From Brevundimonas sp. UBA7534 (GTDB lineage: Bacteria > Pseudomonadota > Alphaproteobacteria > Caulobacterales > Caulobacteraceae), in the NCBI RefSeq assembly GCF_002479325.1, contig NZ_DLMO01000157.1, positions 1 through 9,586 of the forward strand: 9,586 nt of DNA. The letters are read 5' to 3'. Position 1 is the first letter of the stretch, and the number at the start of each line of letters is the position of its first letter. Below are positions 5,347 through 9,586 of this stretch, one piece after another. The translations under genes were made by a program, and so were the position numbers. Under the pieces are notes generated by a model. That model made no database searches and was not told the origin of the DNA. It saw only the letters and a program-made list of their open reading frames with translations.

Positions 5347-6132
5347 CTACAGCGCCGCGCGCCGCAGCGTCACCAGGGCCTGGTCGATCAGGCGGGCGTC
5401 GCCCACGGCCAGGACCTGGCCGCCATCGTCGGGCGCCCGGCCTCGCCAGTTGACCACCGCGCCGCCGGCGGCGCGGATCACCGGGACCAGGGCCGACCAG
5501 TCCCAGGGCTTCAGCCCGGCCTCGGCCACCAGGTCGATACGCCCGGCGGCTAGCATGGCGTAGGCGTAGGCGTCGCAGCCCAGGCGCGCCAGGCGGGCGG
5601 CGGCCCGGACCTGGGTCCAGGCGCCCAGTTCCGAGCCGGTAAAGATGTCGGGGTCCGTCGTGGCGATCACGGCGTCGTTCAGCCGCTCGCAGGCCCGCAC
5701 GGCCAGCGGCGTCTCGCTCTCGCCGCGCAGCAGCCGCGCGCCGGAGGGTCCGCCGACGAAGATTTCGTCCAGATAGGGTTGGGCGATGACCCCGACCGTC
5801 GGCGTTCCCGTCGTCCGCAGGGCGATCAGGGTGGTCCACAGGGGCAGGCCGGCGATGAAGGCGCGGGTGCCGTCGACGGGGTCCAGGACCCAGACGTGTT
5901 CGGCGTCGGGGCGGTCCGCGCCGTATTCCTCGCCGATGACCCCGTGGTCGGGATAGCGTTCGGCGATGCGTCGGCGGATCACCGCCTCGGCCTGGCGGTC
6001 CGCCTCGGTCACGGGATCGAAGCCGCCTGGCCCGCCCTTGTCGTCGTGGCCGATGTCGGAACGGAACAGCGGCAGGGTCACGCGCGCCGCGTCACGGGCC
6101 AGGTCGACGGCGAAGGCTTCGAATTCGGTCAT
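5347..6132 (-). CDS. hisN: Inositol-monophosphatase-family phosphatase, probable histidinol-phosphatase
   Basis: A 261-aa metal-dependent phosphatase of the IMPase fold. Visible metal and phosphate motifs: DPVTEAD (39-45), GEEYG (67-71) with the first-site glutamate, WVLDPVDGTRAFIAG (81-95) with D84, D87, G88 and T89, and KPWDWSALVPVIRAAGG (208-224) with D211. The RAFIAGLPLWTTLIAL wording after DGT resembles HisN histidinol-phosphatases (L-histidinol phosphate to L-histidinol, penultimate step of histidine synthesis) more than the GTxNF of inositol or CysQ enzymes. Substrate preference in this family is hard to read from sequence, and inositol or other sugar phosphates remain possible. The ATG at 6132 has GAGG four bases upstream. 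It follows the XRE gene by 38 bases on the same strand and may be cotranscribed with it. Confidence 0.85.
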   Translation of the reverse strand: MTEFEAFAVDLARDAARVTLPLFRSDIGHDDKGGPGGFDPVTEADRQAEAVIRRRIAERYPDHGVIGEEYGADRPDAEHVWVLDPVDGTRAFIAGLPLWTTLIALRTTGTPTVGVIAQPYLDEIFVGGPSGARLLRGESETPLAVRACERLNDAVIATTDPDIFTGSELGAWTQVRAAARLARLGCDAYAYAMLAAGRIDLVAEAGLKPWDWSALVPVIRAAGGAVVNWRGRAPDDGGQVLAVGDARLIDQALVTLRRAAL

Positions 6133-6170
6133 GCGGCCTCATAGAGCATGACCGATCCGGGCGGAACCGC

Positions 6171-6545
6171 TCAGCGGGCGGGCGCGCCCTCGACGTGCAG
6201 GGACTTGGCCAGATCCAGCAGCCGGCGACGCGGGGTTTCGTCCAGCTGGTAGAAGGCCTGGATCAGGTCCAGCGTCTCGCGGCGGGAGAAGACCTCGGCG
6301 CGGCCTGGCGCGGGCGCCTCCAGCGCCTCCGCCAGGCCTTCGTAGAAGTAGGCCACCGGCGTCTCCAGCGCCTCGGCCAGCTGCCACAGGCGGGCGGCCG
6401 AGATGCGGTTGGCCCCGCATTCGTACTTCTGGATCTGCTGGAAGCGAATGCCGACCTGCAGCGCCAGCTGCTGCTGGGTCAGGCCCAGAAGCCGCCGGCG
6501 CCGGCGCAGGCGGCGGCCCAGGTGAAGGTCGATGTCGGCGGCCAT
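6171..6545 (-). CDS. XRE-family helix-turn-helix regulator
   Basis: A 124-aa DNA-binding protein. The HTH covers about residues 9-63: LGRRLRRRRRLLGLTQQQLALQVG (helices 1-2), IRFQQIQKYECGANRISAARLWQLAEALETPVAYFYEGL (recognition helix and following helices). The wording is the common alphaproteobacterial XRE type with 'QIQKYE' and 'PVxYFYEGL'. The C-terminal half (86-117, FSRRETLDLIQAFYQLDETPRRRLLDLAKSL) is helical and may dimerise. No ligand domain or toxin partner is visible, so the target is unknown. The ATG at 6545 is chosen because GAGGAG lies six bases upstream and because the in-frame extension to 6671 reads as low-complexity non-helical sequence through the divergent promoter region. 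It may regulate itself, glsB or hisN. Confidence 0.88.
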   Translation of the reverse strand: MAADIDLHLGRRLRRRRRLLGLTQQQLALQVGIRFQQIQKYECGANRISAARLWQLAEALETPVAYFYEGLAEALEAPAPGRAEVFSRRETLDLIQAFYQLDETPRRRLLDLAKSLHVEGAPAR

Positions 6546-6711
6546 GGCCGGCTCCTCGTCTGCCTGTCGTCCCGCATCGGGACGGCTCGCCTCCAGGGCG
6601 GCAAGGCGCGTGCCGGGATCGCGCTCCAGGGGAATGCCCGGCCTCAGGCAACCCGTCGGCGCGACGTGCATTTAGCTGACAGCTTGGCTTTTGGAAGGAA
6701 GGATACTGAGC
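6546..6711. promoter_or_regulatory. Divergent intergenic region between the XRE gene and glsB, with inverted repeats
   Basis: This 166-bp region must hold the promoters of both divergent genes. I see GTCCCG-CAT-CGGGAC (6569-6583), which would form a hairpin in the XRE leader about 24 bases upstream of the start codon, and the 11-bp palindrome AGCTG-A-CAGCT (6674-6684), 28 bases before the glsB ATG. Either could be an operator for the adjacent HTH protein. Sigma-70 boxes are not convincing. Confidence 0.35.
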
Positions 6712-6954
6712 ATGGGTATTATCGCCTGGATCATCATCGGCATCATCGCCGGCTGGCTCGCCGAACAAATCATGGGCCGCAACCACGGCCTGCTGACCAA
6801 TCTGATCGTCGGCATCGTCGGCGCCCTGATCGGCGGCTTCATCGCCAACGCGCTGGGCTTCGCCTGGGGCGGCTGGATCGGTTCGACCATCGTCGCCACC
6901 ATCGGCGCCGTGATCCTGCTGTTCCTGCTGGGACTGATCAAGCGTCGCGCCTGA
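6712..6954 (+). CDS. GlsB/YeaQ/YmgE-family stress-response membrane protein
   Basis: A small, glycine-rich inner-membrane protein of 80 aa with three predicted membrane helices at about 2-18, 28-48 and 54-75 and a basic end, KRRA. The segments IIGIIAGWLAEQIMGR, LIVGIVGALIGGFIANALG and GSTIVATIGAVILLFLLGLIKR match the transglycosylase-associated/GlsB family, which in other bacteria is induced by acid, osmotic or envelope stress; the molecular role is not known. The ATG at 6712 is preferred to one seven codons upstream (6691), as the purine-rich GGAAGGAAGGA lies eight bases before it and the family starts with MG-IIxWIIxGxIAG. It is divergent from the XRE gene and ends at a strong terminator. 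Confidence 0.92.
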   Translation: MGIIAWIIIGIIAGWLAEQIMGRNHGLLTNLIVGIVGALIGGFIANALGFAWGGWIGSTIVATIGAVILLFLLGLIKRRA

Positions 6955-6971
6955 TCGGTTCGGCGGATGTG

Positions 6972-7004
6972 AAAAAGGGGCGGCTCGTCGAGCCGCCCCT
7001 TTCT
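6972..7004. terminator. Strong bidirectional terminator between glsB and the secreted-protein gene
   Basis: AAAGGGGCGGCT (6974-6985) and AGCCGCCCCTTT (6991-7002) form a perfect 12-bp stem with a 5-nt loop. The plus strand continues TTTCT for glsB. The minus strand ends in TTTTT (complement of 6972-6976), serving the convergent gene that stops at 7019. Confidence 0.92.
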
Positions 7005-7018
7005 GCATGGCCGAAGCC

Positions 7019-7516
7019 TCAGGCCTGAGGTTCGGTCGAGTCCGTCGGCGGGGCCATCGGATCGGCGGTCGTCGCCGGATCGGCCGGGTCCGTCATGGTC
7101 GAGGACGGGTCAGGCGTCGTCGGATCAGCCAGCGGATCGCTGGACGGCGCCGGGGCCGCGGCGGGCGCGGGGGCGGCGCCGGCGATCGGCGCGGCGGCGT
7201 CGTATTCGGCCTTGGTGTAGGCCACGACCACATCGGCGCCTTCCTGGCGGATGCCGCCCAGCGGCACGGCGCGAAGCTGGCCGTCGACGCCGCGCACGGT
7301 CAGCTCCTGACCGCCCTCGGCGTTGGCCTGGACGCCTTCAAGTTGGCCCAGTGCGCCGTCGGGACCGCGAACCGTCGCGCCGGGCGTGAGCTGCAGGCTT
7401 TGCTGCGCGGGAGCGGCGGTTTCCTGGGCGGGCGCGGCGGCCTCTTGCGCCAGGGCCGGCGCGGCGGTCAGGACGGCGCCGACGGCGCCAGCGAGAAGAG
7501 CGGTCTTGAAGTTCAT
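7019..7516 (-). CDS. Secreted protein with PRC-barrel-like segment and Pro/Asp/Thr-rich tail
   Basis: A 165-aa protein with a clear Sec signal, MNFKTALLAGAVGAVLTAAP, and likely cleavage after ALA at residue 23. A short Ala/Gln/Pro stretch follows. Residues 42-108 look like a small beta-barrel: GATVRGPDGALGQLEGVQ, a second TVRGVDGQLRAVPLGGI and EGADVVVAYTKAEY. The layout (DG..LG.LEGV, then a strand, then V-P-L-x-x-I, then VVVAYTKAE) resembles PRC-barrel domains, but this is a visual judgement. The last 50 or so residues are Ala/Pro then Asp/Pro/Thr-rich repeats, probably disordered. It is likely periplasmic or outer-surface and its function is unknown. The start at 7516 is fixed by the signal peptide; a longer in-frame reading to 7660 runs through the intergenic region. 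The gene is divergent from the mprF-like gene. Confidence 0.8.
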   Translation of the reverse strand: MNFKTALLAGAVGAVLTAAPALAQEAAAPAQETAAPAQQSLQLTPGATVRGPDGALGQLEGVQANAEGGQELTVRGVDGQLRAVPLGGIRQEGADVVVAYTKAEYDAAAPIAGAAPAPAAAPAPSSDPLADPTTPDPSSTMTDPADPATTADPMAPPTDSTEPQA

Positions 7517-7671
7517 GGGATTGCCCCGGTGACGCGGGCCCGACGCCCGCACAGAGGTAATCCGCCATGTTTCATATTGTTTCGGCCGCCCCGAAATGAC
7601 CCCGCGGCCGCCCCAGTTGGCCGATTCTTGGTCTATGCTGGGGCGCTGCAAACGAATCATCGGAGATCGGC
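7517..7671. promoter_or_regulatory. Divergent region between the secreted-protein and mprF-like genes, with an inverted repeat
   Basis: TTTCGG (7580-7585) and CCGAAA (7591-7596) form a perfect inverted repeat with a 5-bp centre, in the middle of the divergent gap, a position suited to a dimeric regulator acting on both genes. GCGGGC/GCCCGC (7534-7539 and 7545-7550) would form a hairpin in the minus-strand leader 18 bases before the start at 7516. No convincing sigma-70 promoter is seen on either strand. Confidence 0.35.
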
Positions 7672-9324
7672 TTGCCGCGCCGTCCTGACCACGCCCTTAG
7701 GCTGCTGCGCCGCCTGCTCGGCCTGGGCTACGAGCTGACGCCCCAGCTGTTCGCCGTGGTGGCCTTCGCCGCCGGCGCGCTGATGCTGGCCTCGGCCGTG
7801 ACGCCCGAGCTGGACGGCCGGCTTCGTCAGCTCACGGGTGTCGTCTCTCCCCTGCTGATCGACCTGTCCCATCTGGTCGCCTCCATCGCGGGCTTTCTGC
7901 TGATGCTGCTGTCGGCGGGCCTGTGGCGTCGGCGGCGGGGGGCCTACTGGGCGGCGCTGGCCGTGCTGGCGGTGGGCGCCGTGTTCTCGGTGCTGAAGGG
8001 GTTGGACTGGGAGGAATCGGTCGACCTGATCCTGGTCGCGGCCCTCTTGGCCCCCTGCCGGTCCGCCTTCATCCGGCGCTCGCGCCTCAGCGAGCCGTTG
8101 AGGCCGAGCTGGCTGCTGCTGCTGATCGCCGTGGTGGGCGCCATGCTGTGGCTGGGCTTCTTCGCATATCGCGACGTGGCCTATTCCGACGAGCTGTGGT
8201 GGCGCTTCATCGGCGACCGCCAGGCGTCCGGCTTCCTGCGCGCCGGCCTGGCGCTGGCGGTGCTGACCCTGGTCGTGGCGGGGCGTTCGCTGCTGAGTTC
8301 GCCCGGCGCGCACGATCACGGCCCCGCCGGTCCCGAGGAGATCGCCCGCGCCCGCGCCGCGCTGGAGACCGCCGGAGAGGCGACGCCGGAGGCCTGGCTG
8401 GCCATGCTGGGCGACAAGGCCCTGCTGTTCAGCCCGTCGGGCCGCAGCTTCCTGACCTACCGCGTGCGCGGGCGGCGATGGATCGTGATGGGCGAACCCG
8501 CCGGCGCGCCCCAGGAACGCCAGGACCTGCTGTGGGCCTTCGCCGAGATGGCCGACAGCTATGGCGGGGCGCCGGTCTTCTATTCGGTCGGCGAGCCCAT
8601 GCTGGGCGAGCTGGCGACCATGGGGCTGGCCGTCCGCAAGGTGGGCGAGACGGCGGTGGTGGACGCCGCCGCCTTCTCCATCGAGGGCAAGAGCAAGCAG
8701 AACCTGCGCACGGCCCTGAACCGCGCCGAACGCGAGGGCGGGAGCTTCGAAGTCCTGCCGCCCGGATCGGCCCGCCCGCTGGAGGCCGAACTGCGCGCGG
8801 TGTCCGACGCCTGGCTGTCGCTGCACAACGGCGAGGAAAAGGCCTTTTCCATGGGCCGGTTCGACATCGGCTATCTGGACCTGACGCCGCTGGCGGTGAT
8901 CCGCGAGGGCGGCCGCGTCGTCGCCTTCGCCAATCTTCTGGTCACGCCGGGCGAGGCGGCCGTCGATCTGATGCGGCACAGCCCCGAGGCGCCCCACGGG
9001 GTGATGGACTATCTGTTCACGCGCTGCATCCAGTGGGCCAAGAGCGAAGGCATCGCCCGCTTCGACCTGGGGATGGCGCCGCTGGCGGGGCTGGAAGATC
9101 GCCGCCTGGCCCCCGTCTTCGCCCGCGTCGGCGCCCTGGTGTTCGAGGAGGGCGGCGCCCTCTACGGCTTCCAGGGCCTGCGCAGCTACAAGGCCAAGTT
9201 CGCGCCGCGCTGGACGCCCCGCTTCATCGCGGCGCCGGCCTCCACCCCCCTGCCGCTCGCCCTGCTGGACGTGGCCCTGCTGACCAGCGGCGGCTGGCTG
9301 GGGCTGCTGGGTCTGAAGAAGTAG
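7672..9324 (+). CDS. MprF-type aminoacyl-phosphatidylglycerol synthase, short form without flippase half
   Basis: An inner-membrane enzyme of 550 aa that by family transfers an amino acid, usually lysine, from its tRNA to phosphatidylglycerol, lowering surface negative charge. About six hydrophobic segments (near 24-43, 58-82, 90-108, 115-127, 146-165, 188-205) precede the cytosolic DUF2156/GNAT-like catalytic domain. Its signatures are SFLTYRVRGRRWIVMGEPAG (259-278), VFYSVGEPMLGELATMGLAVRKVGETAVVD, SKQNLRTALNRAEREG (341-356), EKAFSMGRFDIGYLD (389-403), DLMRHSPEAPHGVMDYLF (432-449), FDLGMAPLAGL (464-474) and YGFQGLRSYKAKFAPRW (498-514). Full MprF is about 850 aa with an N-terminal flippase; that part is absent here. 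The TTG start at 7672 is supported by GGAG six bases upstream and an intact N-terminus. The transferred amino acid cannot be read from the sequence. Confidence 0.88.
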   Translation: MPRRPDHALRLLRRLLGLGYELTPQLFAVVAFAAGALMLASAVTPELDGRLRQLTGVVSPLLIDLSHLVASIAGFLLMLLSAGLWRRRRGAYWAALAVLAVGAVFSVLKGLDWEESVDLILVAALLAPCRSAFIRRSRLSEPLRPSWLLLLIAVVGAMLWLGFFAYRDVAYSDELWWRFIGDRQASGFLRAGLALAVLTLVVAGRSLLSSPGAHDHGPAGPEEIARARAALETAGEATPEAWLAMLGDKALLFSPSGRSFLTYRVRGRRWIVMGEPAGAPQERQDLLWAFAEMADSYGGAPVFYSVGEPMLGELATMGLAVRKVGETAVVDAAAFSIEGKSKQNLRTALNRAEREGGSFEVLPPGSARPLEAELRAVSDAWLSLHNGEEKAFSMGRFDIGYLDLTPLAVIREGGRVVAFANLLVTPGEAAVDLMRHSPEAPHGVMDYLFTRCIQWAKSEGIARFDLGMAPLAGLEDRRLAPVFARVGALVFEEGGALYGFQGLRSYKAKFAPRWTPRFIAAPASTPLPLALLDVALLTSGGWLGLLGLKK

Positions 9325-9334
9325 CCTCGGCGCA

Positions 9335-9364
9335 CAAAAAAGGCGGCTCCTGCGAGCCGCCTTC
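9335..9364. terminator. Bidirectional terminator between the mprF-like gene and typA
   Basis: AAGGCGGCTC (9340-9349) and GAGCCGCCTT (9354-9363) form a perfect 10-bp stem with a CTGC loop. On the minus strand it ends in six T (complement of 9336-9341), a strong terminator for typA. On the plus strand CTTCTTCATTTC follows, weaker but usable for the mprF-like gene. Confidence 0.9.
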
Positions 9365-9388
9365 TTCATTTCAGCGTGGCGCCGCCGA

Positions 9389-9586
9389 TCAGTCGGCGCG
9401 GACGCGCTTCTTGCGGAAGGAGGGGTTCAGGACCTCCTTGCGCAGGCGGATCGACTTGGGCGTGACCTCGACCAGTTCGTCTTCCTCGATATAGGCGATG
9501 GCCTGCTCCAGGCTCATCTTGCGCGCCGGGGTCAGGCGCACGGCCTCGTCCTTGCCCGAGGCGCGGACGTTGGTCAGCTGCTTGCC
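9389..9586 (-). CDS. typA: GTP-binding translation factor TypA/BipA, C-terminal part (cut by window edge)
   Basis: The minus strand reads an open frame from the window edge to a TGA at 9391-9389, giving the last 65 residues: GKQLTNVRASGKDEAVRLTP, then RKMSLEQAIAYIEEDELVEV, then TPKSIRLRKEVLNPSFRKKR and VRAD. KQLTNxRASGxDEAVRLTP and IEEDELVEVTPKSIRLRK are hallmarks of the TypA-specific C-terminal domain, which contacts the ribosome. TypA is a ribosome-binding GTPase involved in ribosome assembly and growth under stress such as cold. The GTPase domain lies beyond the window. The short basic tail after SIRLRK is lineage-specific and looks complete. Confidence 0.97.
   Translation of the reverse strand, partial: GKQLTNVRASGKDEAVRLTPARKMSLEQAIAYIEEDELVEVTPKSIRLRKEVLNPSFRKKRVRAD

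Noticed and set aside
6129..6149. Six-codon frame (MLYEAA) on the minus strand whose stop overlaps the hisN start as ATGA
   Set aside because: There is no clear ribosome-binding site and no run of histidine codons as in his leader peptides; such short frames arise often by chance.
6546..6671. Extended start of the XRE regulator
   Set aside because: The extra 42 residues lack family similarity and occupy the divergent promoter region; the ATG at 6545 has a good ribosome-binding site.
7657..9369. Minus-strand reading frame of 570 codons opposite the mprF-like gene
   Set aside because: It is a Gln/His/Arg/Gly-rich mirror of the real gene with no recognisable motif. The plus strand shows multiple MprF signatures and the frame runs through the terminator.
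1..9586. CRISPR arrays, tRNA or rRNA genes, insertion sequences, phage genes or a defence island
   Set aside because: No regularly spaced repeats, cloverleaf-like sequence, transposase or integrase motifs or nuclease/helicase genes were found; the region reads as ordinary core chromosome.

Overview
The window is high-GC DNA (roughly two-thirds G+C by eye) from an alphaproteobacterium, most likely a member of the Caulobacterales near Brevundimonas or Caulobacter. The evidence is the style of SdhB and TypA, an adrenodoxin-type ferredoxin, a one-domain PilZ protein, an IbpA-type small heat-shock protein with a ROSE-like leader, and dense alphaproteobacterial codon use. The placement is inference; no rRNA or other marker gene is present. 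It looks like ordinary chromosome: I see no insertion sequence, phage gene, tRNA, rRNA or CRISPR array.

Layout. 1-1600, plus strand: the last codons of sdhA, sdhB, a [2Fe-2S] ferredoxin and a small PilZ protein, an energy and redox block with a possible c-di-GMP receptor at its end. 1612-2336, minus strand: hsp20 preceded by a sigma-32-like promoter and a leader of about 125 nt that can fold into consecutive hairpins, the last one covering the Shine-Dalgarno sequence in the way ROSE RNA thermometers do. 2337-5163, plus strand: two tandem paralogous methyltransferase-fold proteins, one with a Sec signal and one with a Tat plus lipoprotein signal, followed by a translationally coupled PldB-type alpha/beta hydrolase. 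5164-5346: a gene-free stretch with a TATAAT box, an inverted repeat and a weak terminator. 5347-6545, minus strand: an XRE regulator followed by a HisN/inositol-monophosphatase family phosphatase. 6712-6954, plus strand: a GlsB/YeaQ-type three-helix membrane protein, ending at a strong bidirectional terminator. 7019-7516, minus strand: a secreted protein with a PRC-barrel-like segment and a Pro/Asp/Thr-rich tail. 7672-9324, plus strand: a short MprF-type aminoacyl-phosphatidylglycerol synthase without the flippase half. 9389-9586, minus strand: the 3' end of typA/bipA, separated from mprF by a second bidirectional terminator.

A loose common theme is envelope and stress physiology: heat shock (hsp20), stress membrane protein (GlsB), membrane lipid modification (MprF-like), lipid or ester hydrolysis (PldB-like), exported methyltransferase-fold proteins and TypA. 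The genes are not one pathway. The most noteworthy items are the ROSE-like thermometer of hsp20 and the operon of two exported methyltransferase-fold proteins with a lipase-like hydrolase. I see no clear sign of an entirely new defence or mobile system.
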